A model generated the notes under the pieces. It was given only the letters and a program-made list of their open reading frames with translations, did no database searches and was not told the DNA's origin. Shown piece by piece: positions 8,262 to 18,528 of a DNA stretch of 64,000 bases (its first letter is position 1; each line of letters opens with the position of its first letter). A program made the position numbers and the translations under genes. The DNA is from JBJXFE01 sp046153875 (GTDB lineage Bacteria; Planctomycetota; Phycisphaerae; Phycisphaerales; UBA1924): NCBI GenBank assembly GCA_046153875.1, contig JBJXFE010000063.1, positions 62,001-126,000 of the forward strand, read 5' to 3'.

Positions 8262-9626
8262 TCAGTACATCAGCGCGATCGCCAGGTCGTTGACGTTCGT
8301 GCCGGTCGGTCCGGTCTTGATGTGCCCGCCCACCCTTTCGAAGAACGTGTACGAGTCATGGCGCTTCAGGGAATCGGGAGGGTCGCAGCCGACGCGCCGT
8401 GCCCGCGCATGCGTCTCGCCGGTCACGATCGCGCCCGCCGCATCCGTCGGCCCGTCGACGCCGTCGGTGGCGAAAGCCGCGATCGCCGCGTTCGACGCTC
8501 CGTCCAGCGCGATCGCGGCCGCGAGCGCTAGTTCCTGGTTCCGCCCGCCCTTGCCGCTCGCGCGGCCGACGGTGACCGTGGTCTCTCCGCCCATCACGAC
8601 GCACGCCGGTCGCGGGTCTGCGAAGGCGCGAACCTCGGCTGCGAGTTCCCGGCCCGTGGTCGCGGCCTCGCCGGCCGCGTCGTGTCCGACACGCGCGAGC
8701 ATGAACCCCAGCTTCCGGGCCTCGGCCGCCGCAGCGTCCACAGCCGTCGCGTTGTTCGCCACGATGAAGTGACGGACGCGGTCGAACATGGGGTCGCCGG
8801 GTTTGGGGGTCTCATCCTCGCCGCGTTGGCGACCGCGATAGAGTCGCCAGATTGCCGGATACCCGTCGTAGATGTCGTCAAGGTACGTGGAGTCGCCCTC
8901 CGGCAACGGTCGCCTTCCGTGTTGAGTGAGCGCCGGCATCATCGCCTGGGTGGCCAGCGTGAGCGCGTCGAGGAATGTCGTCGGATCGGGCGCGCACGGC
9001 CCCGACCCGATCACGCTCACGTCGTCGCCGAGCACGTCCGACAGCGCGTACACGTCGCACCATCGCGGCGCGATGCGGGCGGCCAGTTTACCGCCCTTGA
9101 GCCGGTCGAGGTGCTTGCGGACGCAGTTGAGCTCGTGGATCGTCGCACCGGCTCGCAGCATCGCGTCGGTCAACTCCCGCACGGCGGCCACGCCGACCCG
9201 TTCGTCCGGGCACATCATCAAGGACGACGCTCCGCCGGAGAGCAACACGACGAACCCCGCGTCGGGTCCGGCTTCGTCGTGGAACGCATCGACGAACTCC
9301 TCGATCGCCCGGCCCGCAGCCTCGCTGCGTTCGGTCGGCAGGGGGTGGTCGCCGCGCAGAGCCCACGCCGGTGCGCGGCTGCCCTCGGGGACGACCATGA
9401 GTGACTCGCCGGGCTTTTCCGAGCGCCCCGGGCGGGCATCGGCCAGCCCCTGCCACATCGCCGCCGCGGCTTTGCCGGCGGCGATCACCGCGAAGCGGTC
9501 CCCGCGCGGCGGGTGCCTGGTGAGCCCTTCGCCCGTGCGCGCGCGCGGGTCGGCGGCGGCGAGCGCTGCGTTCATGATCGCCCGCAGGTGCCGCTCGTGG
9601 TCGATGAAGAGAGGGGGGCTCATCAT
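8262..9626 (-). CDS. Glycerate 2-kinase (MOFRL/DUF4147 family)
   Basis: 454 residues matching the type II glycerate kinase family (GckA/TtuD), which phosphorylates D-glycerate to 2-phosphoglycerate with ATP. Hallmarks are the Gly-rich GKAAAAMW near residue 52, the LLSGGASSLM loop near 130 and the C-terminal MOFRL domain with GGRNQELALA and ATDGVDGPTDAAGA. Two ATGs in tandem (9626 and 9623) are possible starts. Its start is only three bases from the stop of atoE upstream, so the pair is almost certainly cotranscribed and translationally coupled. The reason for linking glycerate use with a short-chain fatty-acid carrier is not evident. Confidence 0.93.
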   Translation of the reverse strand: MMSPPLFIDHERHLRAIMNAALAAADPRARTGEGLTRHPPRGDRFAVIAAGKAAAAMWQGLADARPGRSEKPGESLMVVPEGSRAPAWALRGDHPLPTERSEAAGRAIEEFVDAFHDEAGPDAGFVVLLSGGASSLMMCPDERVGVAAVRELTDAMLRAGATIHELNCVRKHLDRLKGGKLAARIAPRWCDVYALSDVLGDDVSVIGSGPCAPDPTTFLDALTLATQAMMPALTQHGRRPLPEGDSTYLDDIYDGYPAIWRLYRGRQRGEDETPKPGDPMFDRVRHFIVANNATAVDAAAAEARKLGFMLARVGHDAAGEAATTGRELAAEVRAFADPRPACVVMGGETTVTVGRASGKGGRNQELALAAAIALDGASNAAIAAFATDGVDGPTDAAGAIVTGETHARARRVGCDPPDSLKRHDSYTFFERVGGHIKTGPTGTNVNDLAIALMY

Positions 9627-9629
9627 CTT

Positions 9630-11072
9630 CTACAGCATCAACAACCCGAGCGCCATCCACGCTGCCGCCGCGACCATCGCGATCGCGGTGTACCCAACGA
9701 TGTCGCGGGCCTTGACTCCTGTGATCGCCAGCAGCGGCAAGGCCCAGAACGGCTGGAGCATGTTGGCGAGCTCGTCGCCATAGCCCACCGCCATCACCAT
9801 CGTGCCCAGGTCCACGCCGTGGCTCGCGGCGCTTTCCAGCGCAACCGGCCCCTGGATGCTCCACTGCGCACCGCCCGAAGGCACGAACAGGCCCACGAGC
9901 GTCGCCGCGAGGAACGTCAGCACCGGCAGCGTGTCGGCGTCCGCCGCGGCCGTGATTCCCTGCGCGAACTGCCGGTTGAGCCCGGATACCGACATCATCC
10001 CCATGATCCCCGCGTAGATCGGGAACTGCACGACGATCCCCGCGCACCCGGCGGCCGCGTGCTCCAGCGCGCGGAGGTACGACCGCGCCGAGCCGTGGCA
10101 TGCGAGCCCGAGCGCGAACATCAGGGCGTTGACCTCGTTGAACCCGATCGCGCTCCAGCCCTTCTCCACGACGAACCGGGCGACGGCCGCGACCAGCACG
10201 AGCGCGAGAGCCCACACGACGAGCGGCGTTCGGTCCAGCCAAGCCGGGATGCGCCCGGCGCCGTCGGCTTCATTGGGTGCCATGGGTTCGCGGCGCTCAG
10301 CCGCGCACCCGTGCGACGTGTCTTCTACCACCGCTGCTCCGGAGGACCGGCGAGCGGCGGCACCCGTGGCTGGGTGCAGGAGTGCGAACAGCAGTGGCAG
10401 CCCGAGGACCAAGCCCCCGGTCACGACGAGGTTCAGTGTTGAACCCAGCGTCAGGTCCAGGCCGATTCCGCGGCCGTTCAACGCCGCGACGTGCTCCGGC
10501 CGGAGCACCTTGGCGGCTCCCTCGGGCGTGCTCATCGCCAGCGGCGCGGAGCCCGAGAGCCCGCCGTGGAACACCAGCAGCCCCATGTATCCGGCCGCGG
10601 CGAGCAGCGGGCAGTGAACCGTGATGCCGCGGCGGGCCGCGGATCGGCCCGCGTCGCGTGCCAGCACGGCCCCGACGATCAGCCCGAGCCCCCAGTTGAT
10701 GACACCGGCGAGGCACGCGATGAGCGCAACGAGCGCCGCGGCCTGCGCCCCGGAGCGGGGAAGGTCCGCCAGCCGTCGCAGCACCGCGGCCACGGGGCGG
10801 CTCGCGGCCAGGGCGTGCCCGGTCACAAGGATCAGGCACATCTGCATCCCGAAGCCCAGCAGCTTCCAGACTCCTTCGCTCGAGCGCCACTCGTCGAGGA
10901 GCGCGAGCGCCCTGCCCTGAACCGTTCGGGGCGCACCCGCGCCGCCCGGGAAGTCCCCGCACACGAGCGCGAGCGCGGCCGTCAGCACCATGAGCAGCAC
11001 CGCGATCACGAACGGATCGGGGACGACCTTGCGGAACACCGCGCTGAGCGCCAGACCGAGCCTACTGATCAT
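9630..11072 (-). CDS. atoE: Short-chain fatty acid transporter
   Basis: 480-residue polytopic membrane protein of the AtoE family. About a dozen hydrophobic segments are visible, and signature stretches near residues 120-135 (INWGLGLIVGAVLARD) and 160-175 (GYMGLLVFHGGLSGSAP) match the family. In E. coli AtoE acts with the acetoacetate CoA-transferase AtoDA; here homologous CoA-transferase subunits lie far off at 44277 and 48549. ATG at 11072. It is the first gene of a two-gene unit with the glycerate kinase. Substrate range is inferred from the family. Confidence 0.9.
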   Translation of the reverse strand: MISRLGLALSAVFRKVVPDPFVIAVLLMVLTAALALVCGDFPGGAGAPRTVQGRALALLDEWRSSEGVWKLLGFGMQMCLILVTGHALAASRPVAAVLRRLADLPRSGAQAAALVALIACLAGVINWGLGLIVGAVLARDAGRSAARRGITVHCPLLAAAGYMGLLVFHGGLSGSAPLAMSTPEGAAKVLRPEHVAALNGRGIGLDLTLGSTLNLVVTGGLVLGLPLLFALLHPATGAAARRSSGAAVVEDTSHGCAAERREPMAPNEADGAGRIPAWLDRTPLVVWALALVLVAAVARFVVEKGWSAIGFNEVNALMFALGLACHGSARSYLRALEHAAAGCAGIVVQFPIYAGIMGMMSVSGLNRQFAQGITAAADADTLPVLTFLAATLVGLFVPSGGAQWSIQGPVALESAASHGVDLGTMVMAVGYGDELANMLQPFWALPLLAITGVKARDIVGYTAIAMVAAAAWMALGLLML

Positions 11073-11115
11073 CCCGTCAGCGTACCGGCCCGGGTTCGAT
11101 CGCGCTTATGCCGTG

Positions 11116-11751
11116 TCATGTGCGGGGAGGGGCGGAGGTGTCTCGGTGCCTCGCAGGGAGGCATGTGCCGATCAGCACACACGTGACTACAAAACAAGCA
11201 AGCGCGCAACCGGCCGACAGGAAGAGAAAGACGGTGCCGGGCAGCCGCTCCAACCCGCAGAGTTCGTATCGGGCAACGAGTCGCTGTGCAACACCGGAGA
11301 GTGCCGGAGCACCGGCGGCGACGTCCACAGTCAGGCGGTAACGCCCCTCTCGGAACGGTCTGACTCTGAACACCCGCGTTGCCTCGGAGTTTGGGCCGAG
11401 AATCTCCCATGACGGCGGGAGTTTCTCGCGGAGCACTTCGCGTCCGTGCTCGTCCATGATGGTGAGAACACCCTGAAGGCCCGTGAAACGTTCAGCGTCG
11501 GGCGCGCCGCCGGTTGGCGTGTCAGGGGTGACGACCTCAATCACTTCCGCGTGTGTTACGGAGCAAGTCTGGAGAAACGAGCCCTCGAATGTACCGGGTG
11601 CGCTCAGGTCGACTGGGAGGTCGATCGGGCGCGCCACGAGCCATTCGTCGAATCGTCGATGCCACTCGCGACCATCCGTGAAGAACTTGATGGCTCCGAC
11701 CAATGACAAGATCGCCACGCACAGGCCGATCCACCACAACGTCCGACGCAT
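11116..11751 (-). CDS. Membrane protein of unknown function
   Basis: 211 residues with a helix at 6-24, an exposed domain of about 130 residues with beta-rich patterning, and a second helix near 172-195 followed by a short basic tail. Three or so Cys are scattered without a motif. The topology suggests a periplasmic domain held by two membrane segments. I do not recognise a family. It is divergently arranged with the ABC-transporter operon, with about 165 bases between the two start codons. Confidence 0.7.
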   Translation of the reverse strand: MRRTLWWIGLCVAILSLVGAIKFFTDGREWHRRFDEWLVARPIDLPVDLSAPGTFEGSFLQTCSVTHAEVIEVVTPDTPTGGAPDAERFTGLQGVLTIMDEHGREVLREKLPPSWEILGPNSEATRVFRVRPFREGRYRLTVDVAAGAPALSGVAQRLVARYELCGLERLPGTVFLFLSAGCALACFVVTCVLIGTCLPARHRDTSAPPRT

Positions 11752-11902
11752 GGTGCGCCTCCGGCCGAAACAGACACTCGCCCTGCACTTCTGTACGCGG
11801 GGGGTCGCGGCCCGTTCCTCCGCGCGATCGGCGGCATCGCCTATTCGTCAGACGCGAGCGTGAACCTCGACCGGCCGCACACCATGCGGCGGAGCGCCCG
11901 GG

Positions 11903-11908
11903 TATCGT
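11903..11908 (+). promoter_or_regulatory. TANNNT box for a probable leaderless start
   Basis: TATCGT ends eight bases before the ATG at 11917, with no Shine-Dalgarno sequence between. Spacing fits a -10 element whose transcript starts at or next to the start codon. Confidence 0.4.
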
Positions 11909-11916
11909 CTCACGCA

Positions 11917-13233
11917 ATGAAGCCCGACTCGAGCCCCGACCTCGCCGCGCCCCGTCGACCGGGAGGGAATGCGCTCACTCGGGGCGTGGCGGGCGTGCTC
12001 GGGTTGTCGGTGCTGGCGCTGATCGCGATCGCGTGTCTGGGTTCGCTGCCGTACACGCTCGGGGCGGCGCCAGCTGACGCATCGGGTGCGCCGACCGGCG
12101 GGGGAACGCCCCGCTACAAGCTCGATTCGCCCGGGGTGCGCCTCCCGCCGTGGTGGGTGACGCCGGACCCCGAGGCGACGAGACGGCTCAACGCGATGGT
12201 CCCGGCCCACGCCGTTCGAGCGATCGCGTCGAAGCACGGGCTGGACCCCGCGGCCGTGGTCGCGCTCACGACCGAGACCACCGGCAACGACTCCAATCCC
12301 GGGTTGGCGTTCGAGGAACTCAAGAAGCTCTGGCCCCGCTACTGGCTCGGCACCGACTTCCTGGGCCGGAGTCTGCTGATCCGTCTACTGACGGGCGGCG
12401 GGGTCTCGCTGGGCATCGGCCTGGCGGCGGCGTTCATCTCTGTTCTGATCGGCACGCTTTACGGCGCATTCGCGGGGTTCATCGGGGGTAAGACGGACGC
12501 GGTGATGATGCGCATCGTGGACGTGCTCTTCGGCCTGCCGTATGTGCTGTTGGTCGTGCTCATCGCGGTCGCGTCGGACGCCGCCCTGGACGAGTTCATC
12601 GGCCGCGGGCACGCTCGGACGCGGTGGGTCGAGCAACAGGCCGCCCGGGACGCGGCAGATCGAGGGCTTTCGACCGACCGCAATGCGGTGCGCGGGCTCC
12701 TCGACGCCGACGCCGCGTTCCGCGAAGACCTCGAGAACCGGGCGCTCACCGCCGTGCCCGCCCGCGTGATCGGCGAGGGGCGGCGGGCCCTCTTCGACGT
12801 GGCGACGCTGCTCGTGGCCATCGGGGGCGTCAGCTGGCTCACCATGGCCCGCGTCGTCCGCGGGCAGGTGCTCAGCCTGAAGGCCCAGCCGTTCATGGAG
12901 GCCGCGCGGGCCATCGGCTTGGGGTGGTCGGGTCAGTTCTTCCGCCACCTGCTCCCGAACCTGGTCGGGCCGATCGTTGTGTACGCGACGCTGACCGTGC
13001 CGCAGGCGATCTTGCAGGAGTCGTTCCTCAGTTTCCTCGGGATCGGCGTGAAGCCCCCTCTGCCGTCCTGGGGCAACCTGGCCGCGGACGGGCTGGCCGA
13101 GGTCAATCCGTACAAGTCGCACTGGTGGCTGCTGTTTTTCCCGTGCGCTGCGCTGGGGCTGATGCTGCTGGCCCTAAACTTCGTCGGCGAGGGGTTGCGG
13201 GAAGCGATCGACCCGAAGCGGTCGCGGCGATAG
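11917..13233 (+). CDS. ABC transporter permease, OppC/DppC type (first copy)
   Basis: 438 residues from the ATG at 11917; in-frame GTG 11860 and ATG 11884 would add 19 or 11 residues but lack support. Membrane helix near 25-45, a long periplasmic loop, then the usual LGTDFLGRSLLIRLL entry into the BPD_transp_1 domain. The EAA loop, which contacts the ATPase, reads EAARAIGLGWSGQFFRHLLPN. An extra charged segment of roughly 65 residues (about 225-290) interrupts the domain between two helices, which ordinary OppC proteins lack. First gene of an importer operon with the binding protein, OppB-like, second OppC-like and ATPase genes. Role: half of the membrane pore for peptide or similar solute import. 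Confidence 0.9.
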   Translation: MKPDSSPDLAAPRRPGGNALTRGVAGVLGLSVLALIAIACLGSLPYTLGAAPADASGAPTGGGTPRYKLDSPGVRLPPWWVTPDPEATRRLNAMVPAHAVRAIASKHGLDPAAVVALTTETTGNDSNPGLAFEELKKLWPRYWLGTDFLGRSLLIRLLTGGGVSLGIGLAAAFISVLIGTLYGAFAGFIGGKTDAVMMRIVDVLFGLPYVLLVVLIAVASDAALDEFIGRGHARTRWVEQQAARDAADRGLSTDRNAVRGLLDADAAFREDLENRALTAVPARVIGEGRRALFDVATLLVAIGGVSWLTMARVVRGQVLSLKAQPFMEAARAIGLGWSGQFFRHLLPNLVGPIVVYATLTVPQAILQESFLSFLGIGVKPPLPSWGNLAADGLAEVNPYKSHWWLLFFPCAALGLMLLALNFVGEGLREAIDPKRSRR

Positions 13234-13253
13234 ACCACGGCGAGGGAAGCCCC

Positions 13254-15161
13254 ATGCAGAACCGATTCGGCTTGAAGGACTTTGTGCTGCTGGTGCTGGT
13301 GCTCGCAACGGGCGGGAGCGTCTGGCTGGCGATGGTCCAGGAGGATCGACGCTGGACCGAGGTCCACGCCATGAACGAACGGCTCAAGCAGCAGGAGGGC
13401 GCGATCGTGCGGCTCGAACGCACGCTGGAGCGCGGGGGCGAGCCGGCGGCCCAACCTCCGCCGCTGACGACCGCCCCGCCCGGCGGGCGCGACGAGTCGT
13501 GGGCCCGCCCCGGCGTGCCGGTAGACTGGCAACCCCCGTGGGGCTTCGTCAACGACCCGCGCGACAAGCCCGGATACCGCCCCGGCGGCGAGTTCACGGA
13601 GGTTTTCACGGTCCAACCCGCGAAGCTGACGCCGTACATCTCCACGGACGTCTACGCGCGCCGGATCATCGACCTGACGGTGGACACGCTCGGGGCGTAC
13701 GACCCCGCGACGCTCAAGCTCCGGGGGTGGCTGGCCGAGGCGTGGCAGTACGCCCCGGACGGTTCGTGGCTGCGCGTCCGCATCCGCCCCGAGGCGCGCT
13801 TCAGCGACGGGCTTGCGGTCACGGCCGAGGATGTGCGGTACACCTGGCACGACTTCGTGATGAACCCGGAGATCGAGGCCGAGCGGGCCCGGTCCATCTA
13901 CCAGGACATCATCGACCGCGTGACGGTGATCGACGCCCGCACGGTGGAGTTCGCATTCAAGGGCGCGTTCTTCTCGAACCTCGACTCGGCGCTGACGCTG
14001 TTCATCCTGCCCAGGCACTTCTATTCGGGGTTCTCCGCGGCGGAGATCAACCAGTCCACGGGGCTGCTCATGGGCTCGGGCGCGTACAAGCTCGAGACGC
14101 TCGACAAGGACCGGCAATGGGCTCCGCCGGGCCCGGTGGTGATCGTGCGCAACGAGCAGTACTGGGGCCCGCGCCCGCCGATCGACCGGCTGCGCTTCAA
14201 GGCGATCGACAACGAACTGGCCCGGCTTACCGAGTACAAGACCGGGCAGGCCGACATGGTGGAGCCCTCTGCGCCGCAGTTCGTCGCGCAGCAGCAGGAC
14301 CCGGCGTGGATCGCGGGAAACCACAACCTCAACTGGGTCAACATGCGATCGGGGCGCACCGCGCTCATCTGGCAGTGCGGGCCGCGCGGCGGGCCGGACG
14401 GCCGGTTGACCCCGTTCCGTGACCCGCGCGTCCGCCTGGCCATGACCCACCTGCTTGACCGTGAACGGATGATCCGCGACATCTGGAAGGGCGTCGGGCA
14501 GGTGGCCGTCGGGTTCTTCAACCCCGGCACGATGGGGTCGGACCCCGGCGTGATGCCCTGGCCCCACGACCTCACCCGCGCCCGCGAGCTGCTGCGCGAG
14601 GCCGGTTGGGAAGACCGCAACGGGGACCGCGTCCTGGAGGACGCGCAGGGCAACGAGTTCCGGTTCGAGTTGACGTTCTTCACCGCGGGCGAGATCGGCG
14701 AGCGCATCTCCAAGTTTGTTGTGGATGCCTGCGCGGCCGCGGGCATCCGGTGCACCATCCGGCAGATGGACTGGTCCGTCGGCGAGCCGGTGAGGCAGCA
14801 ACGCGACTTCGACGCGATGATGATGGGCTGGGGCGCCAACGCCCCCGAGTCCGACCCCAAGCAGATCTTCCACTCCGAGTCGATCAAGAACCTGGGCGAC
14901 AACTTCGGGCAGTGGAACAACCCCGAGGCCGACCGCTTCATCGACGCGGCCCGCAAGGAGCTGGACGCCGAACGACGCGAGAGGCTCTGGCGCGAGGTCG
15001 CCCGCGTGATGCACGAGGACCAGCCGTACACATGGGTCCGCGTCCAGCCGTTCGTCCGCTTCGTGAAGCCCGACGTGGGGAACATCACGCCCTACGCGCG
15101 GGGTCTGGAACTCTGGGAGTTCTTCCGCGGCGGCGCCGCCACGCCCGGCCCGGGCACCTGA
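13254..15161 (+). CDS. Extracellular solute-binding protein, family 5 (OppA/DppA-like), membrane-anchored
   Basis: 635 residues. The start is the ATG at 13254, preceded by GAGGGAAG. The N-terminus has one hydrophobic helix (about 8-26) without a clear cleavage site or lipobox Cys, then a short predicted coiled coil (about 36-62) and a Pro/Ala-rich linker. The SBP_bac_5 fold runs from about 105 to the end, with the family pattern GLAVTAEDVRYTWHDF and later LAMTHLLDRERM. It would capture oligopeptides, dipeptides or another solute and deliver them to the permeases on either side. An uncleaved anchor instead of a free or lipidated form is unusual. Confidence 0.93.
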   Translation: MQNRFGLKDFVLLVLVLATGGSVWLAMVQEDRRWTEVHAMNERLKQQEGAIVRLERTLERGGEPAAQPPPLTTAPPGGRDESWARPGVPVDWQPPWGFVNDPRDKPGYRPGGEFTEVFTVQPAKLTPYISTDVYARRIIDLTVDTLGAYDPATLKLRGWLAEAWQYAPDGSWLRVRIRPEARFSDGLAVTAEDVRYTWHDFVMNPEIEAERARSIYQDIIDRVTVIDARTVEFAFKGAFFSNLDSALTLFILPRHFYSGFSAAEINQSTGLLMGSGAYKLETLDKDRQWAPPGPVVIVRNEQYWGPRPPIDRLRFKAIDNELARLTEYKTGQADMVEPSAPQFVAQQQDPAWIAGNHNLNWVNMRSGRTALIWQCGPRGGPDGRLTPFRDPRVRLAMTHLLDRERMIRDIWKGVGQVAVGFFNPGTMGSDPGVMPWPHDLTRARELLREAGWEDRNGDRVLEDAQGNEFRFELTFFTAGEIGERISKFVVDACAAAGIRCTIRQMDWSVGEPVRQQRDFDAMMMGWGANAPESDPKQIFHSESIKNLGDNFGQWNNPEADRFIDAARKELDAERRERLWREVARVMHEDQPYTWVRVQPFVRFVKPDVGNITPYARGLELWEFFRGGAATPGPGT

Positions 15162-15224
15162 TCCCCCGCCTCGTCCTGTGTATCCGTCGGTCTGTGTGCG
15201 ATCCGGCACAAGCGGAACCTGCCT

Positions 15225-16745
15225 ATGGGCGCCTACATCGCTCGCCGCCTGATCCTGATGATCCCGACGCTCATCGGGATCACCTTTCTCGTGTTCATGA
15301 TCGTGGCGCTCGCGCCCGGCGGGATCGGGGCCTCGCTGAAGGTCTCCGGCGGCAACCTGCAATCGCAGTCCAGCGTCGCGGTGCTCCAGGCGTATCTTGA
15401 AGACCGCTACGGGCTCGACGACCCCGTCGTGGTGCAGTATGTCCGATGGCTCGGGCGCATCAGCCCGATCAAGTTCGGCCCACGCGACCAGGTCGCCCCC
15501 TCGGGGGAGCGGCTCCGCCCGCCCAAGGAGATCAAGCCGCCCCCGTTGTGGCGGTTCTTTGCCGCCGAACTCCCGGTTCCCGCCGAGCTCGCGCCCGCGA
15601 GCGGCGCCCGCGAGGAGCGTGTCGCCGCGCACCGCGAGGCCACGGTGGCCTTCGCCGGCGCGCGGGCGCGAGCCATCGAGACCCGCACGCTGCTGGAACA
15701 GCGGCTGATCGAGTACGCGCAGGAAACGAAGATCCCCGGAGCGGTGACCGGGGACGGCAAGCTCGTTCCCGCGGCGTTCGACGGCCCCCCGCCTCGGATG
15801 TCCACGGGCCAGTGGGAGCGGGTGTCGAAGGCGGGCATCGCGGCGGTGGAGGCGTACCGGGCCGCGATCGACGCGAGGGCACGCCTGCGGGCGGCCTTCG
15901 ACGCGCGGCCGTACCCCCAGTCGGGCCTGCCGCTCATCCCCGGAGCGATCAGCCTCGACCTCCCGGACCTGGGCATCGCGTATAGCCGCCAGCGCCCTGT
16001 CGGCGACCTCATCGCGCGGGCCCTTCCCGTCACGTTGATGATCAACCTCATCGCGTTCCCGATCATCTACATGGTGGCGATCCCCGGTGGGATGCTCGCC
16101 GCGACGCGGCGCGGCTCGATCGTCGATACGGGCCTGGGCGCGATGTTCATCGGTCTGTGGTCGATCCCGGGCGTGCTCGCGGGAGTCTTTGCGCTCGGAT
16201 TCCTGGCCAGCCCCGACTATCTCGCGGCCTTCCCGGTCAGCGGGCTGCACGACAACAACGCCGCGGATTTCCGCTTCCTGCCGTTCACCGACTCCGCGGG
16301 TGCGTTCCACCGCGGGTACCTGCTCGACACGGTGTGGCACCTGTGCCTGCCGGTGCTGTGCCTGACGTACGCGGGGTTCGCGATCCTGAGCAAGCAGTGC
16401 CGGGCCGCGATGCTCGACAACTTCAGCGCCGACTACGTCCGCACGGCCAAGGCCAAGGGTGTGTCCGGGCGGGACGTGGTGCTGAGGCACGTCTTCCGCA
16501 ACAGCCTTCTTCCGCTGATCACGATGTTCGTCACGATTTTTCCCGCGATGCTCGCGGGCTCGGTCGTGGTGGAGAAGATCTTCACGATCCCCGGGATGGG
16601 CAGCCTGATCCTGGAAGCGATCAGCCTGCGCGACCGCGAACTGATCCTGGCCAACACGCTCATGATCGCCGGTGTGAATCTCGTGGCGCTGCTGCTCGCG
16701 GACGTGCTGTACGCGCTGGCGGACCCGCGGGTGAGCTATGCGTAG
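15225..16745 (+). CDS. ABC transporter permease, OppB/DppB type, with large periplasmic insert
   Basis: 506 residues against about 310-330 for typical OppB. The family N-terminus is intact (MGAYIARRLILMIPTLIGIT). Between helix 1 and helix 2 lies an extra segment of about 170 residues (about 75-245), rich in Ala, Arg and Glu and partly helical. The BPD_transp_1 domain resumes with PVTLMINLIAFP, and the EAA loop reads TAKAKGVSGRDVVLRHVFRN near 408-427. The C-terminus ADPRVSY is the usual OppB end. Partner of the OppC-type permeases encoded before and after it. The next frame can start inside its last codons. Confidence 0.93.
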   Translation: MGAYIARRLILMIPTLIGITFLVFMIVALAPGGIGASLKVSGGNLQSQSSVAVLQAYLEDRYGLDDPVVVQYVRWLGRISPIKFGPRDQVAPSGERLRPPKEIKPPPLWRFFAAELPVPAELAPASGAREERVAAHREATVAFAGARARAIETRTLLEQRLIEYAQETKIPGAVTGDGKLVPAAFDGPPPRMSTGQWERVSKAGIAAVEAYRAAIDARARLRAAFDARPYPQSGLPLIPGAISLDLPDLGIAYSRQRPVGDLIARALPVTLMINLIAFPIIYMVAIPGGMLAATRRGSIVDTGLGAMFIGLWSIPGVLAGVFALGFLASPDYLAAFPVSGLHDNNAADFRFLPFTDSAGAFHRGYLLDTVWHLCLPVLCLTYAGFAILSKQCRAAMLDNFSADYVRTAKAKGVSGRDVVLRHVFRNSLLPLITMFVTIFPAMLAGSVVVEKIFTIPGMGSLILEAISLRDRELILANTLMIAGVNLVALLLADVLYALADPRVSYA

Positions 16746-16753
16746 GGGTCGGC

Positions 16754-16800
16754 GACGAAGAGACGAAGAGACGAAGAGACGAAGAGACGAAGAGACGGAG
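16754..16800 (+). repeat. 8-bp tandem repeat, unit GACGAAGA, five copies plus one variant
   Basis: Five exact copies of GACGAAGA followed by GACGGAG, starting eight bases after the oppB-like stop. It belongs to the same family as the arrays at 23145, 24061, 58463 and 60570 (core GAGACGGN or GAGACGAA). The final GGAG acts as the ribosome site for the following TTG start. Confidence 0.9.
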
Positions 16801-16806
16801 TACCGG

Positions 16807-18528
16807 TTGAGTCAGAGTGTTCCCCAGCCCGAGTTCCCGGCGGTGGTGACGGGCGTTCAGCTCATGCAGGGCGTCGGTGCGCCCCCCGCGCTGGGGTTCT
16901 GGGCCGACGCGTGGTCGCAGGTGGTCAAGCGGCCCGGAGCGGTCGCGGCGCTGTGCTGGCTGTCCGTCATCGGCTTCTTCGCGGTCTTCGCACCCTTGCT
17001 GGCGAACGGGCACCCAGTACGGATGATCGACGAGTTCGATGAGCGAACCGCCGCGGACGCCGCGGGCGCATTCGAATCGTCCTTCGAGCTCAAGGACGAC
17101 GAGAATGTGGGCTTGGATCTCGTTCGGTCGGCGCTCGACTCCGAGCTGCGCTGCCACAATCCTCGCCTCCGTCCGCGGGAGTTTGTCGCGGAGGGGGAAT
17201 TGAAATTCGACGCCGCCGAGTTGGCTGCGATCGCCGAGCTCCTGCGCGGCCGATCGGAGTTGGACGAGCTGGGCGGACCACTCAAAGCGACGTATCCGCT
17301 GGCTGAGCACCTTCGCCCGGCCGACGTCGTCGTGATCGTTGGCACCCTCCTGGGCCTCCCGTTCATCCTGTTCAGCGCCGCGGGCCGCGCGGGGCGGTTC
17401 GGCGCGGCCATCTACGGCGGGGTGCTCGCGGGGATCATCGTCGTGGTCTCGACGCTGTTCCGGTCCGCCGTGACGGGACCGGGCGCGAGCGACTGGGCCG
17501 AGTCCATCCGCGATGAACCGACGGGCTACCTCGTGGGTCTTGGTCTCGCCGTCGCCGTCGTTGGCGTGCTCATCCCCGCGATCGCGTCCTGGTCCCGGCG
17601 GATCGCCGTCGTGATCGTCGCCTGCGCGTTGGCGGTCATCGCGGTCGATCTCACATGGAGCCACCCGCTCGAGACGTTCGACTATCCCGAACGTGAAGCC
17701 CGCGGCGAGATCAGGGCCGTCTACACGCTGATCCCGTGGTCGCCGTACCAGCGGTTCTCGTCGCTCGACCGGCAGCCGCCGATGAAGTCGTTCGGCGAGG
17801 CGATGCACCTGCCCGAAGGAACCCCGGGCGCGTCGCGCCGGTTCTTGCTGGGCACCGACGCCTTCGGGCAGGACGTGCTGGCGCAGGTGCTCTGGGCCTG
17901 CCGCCTGGCGATCTCGATCGGCCTGGTCTCGACCGGGATTGCCGTGCTGATCGGCGTCACGATCGGTTCGATCATGGGCTACTTCGGCGGCTGGGTGGAC
18001 CTGGTCCTCTTCCGCGTCGTCGAGGTCTTCATGGCGGTGCCGCTGCTCTTCCTGCTCATCGTGGCCGCGGGGGTGCTGCCCTCGGAGTTTCGCAGCACGT
18101 ACGTGATGATGGCGATCATCGGATGTGTGACATGGACCGGTGCGGCCCGGTTCACGCGGGCGGAGTTCCTCAAGCTCCGCTCGCAGGACTTCGTGCAGTC
18201 GGCCCGGGCGGTCGGTCTGCCGCTGCGATCGATCCTGTTCCGCCACATGCTGCCCAACGGGGTGACGCCCGTCCTCGTCGACGCCTCGTTCGCCGTGGCG
18301 GCCGCGATCAGCATCGAGGCGACGCTCAGCTTTCTGGGGCTGGGCCCGGTCGACCAGGCGTCGTGGGGAAAGCTGCTGGCCAGCGCCGTGAGCGCCGAGG
18401 GACAGTTCAAGTGGTGGCTCGCCGTGTTCCCCGGGCTGGCGATCTTCCTGACCGTGCTCAGCTACAACATCATCGGCGAGTCGCTCCGCGACGCGATCGA
18501 CCCGAAGCTCAAGAAAGCCCGCGTATGA
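16807..18528 (+). CDS. ABC transporter permease, OppC/DppC type (second copy), enlarged
   Basis: 573 residues from a TTG at 16807 that has GGAG six bases upstream. An ATG at 16738, overlapping the oppB-like stop, would add 23 residues encoded by the octamer repeat (RRDEETKRR) and is less likely. Helix 1 near 45-65, then a soluble insert of about 110 residues and four extra hydrophobic segments (about 175-285) before the canonical OppC core beginning [19 protein letters not shown] loop: [21 protein letters not shown]. The extra helices are not found in ordinary OppC. Ends with a four-base ATGA overlap with the ATPase gene. Confidence 0.9.
   Translation: MSQSVPQPEFPAVVTGVQLMQGVGAPPALGFWADAWSQVVKRPGAVAALCWLSVIGFFAVFAPLLANGHPVRMIDEFDERTAADAAGAFESSFELKDDENVGLDLVRSALDSELRCHNPRLRPREFVAEGELKFDAAELAAIAELLRGRSELDELGGPLKATYPLAEHLRPADVVVIVGTLLGLPFILFSAAGRAGRFGAAIYGGVLAGIIVVVSTLFRSAVTGPGASDWAESIRDEPTGYLVGLGLAVAVVGVLIPAIASWSRRIAVVIVACALAVIAVDLTWSHPLETFDYPEREARGEIRAVYTLIPWSPYQRFSSLDRQPPMKSFGEAMHLPEGTPGASRRFLLGTDAFGQDVLAQVLWACRLAISIGLVSTGIAVLIGVTIGSIMGYFGGWVDLVLFRVVEVFMAVPLLFLLIVAAGVLPSEFRSTYVMMAIIGCVTWTGAARFTRAEFLKLRSQDFVQSARAVGLPLRSILFRHMLPNGVTPVLVDASFAVAAAISIEATLSFLGLGPVDQASWGKLLASAVSAEGQFKWWLAVFPGLAIFLTVLSYNIIGESLRDAIDPKLKKARV

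Noticed and set aside
13254..13330. Lipobox in the solute-binding protein
   Set aside because: There is no Cys near the end of the N-terminal hydrophobic segment.
12933..16490. Very long antisense open frame (over 1100 codons) opposite the transporter operon
   Set aside because: The composition is Arg/Pro/Asp/His-rich without any domain, as expected for the shadow of GC-rich codons. The plus-strand genes have full domain support.
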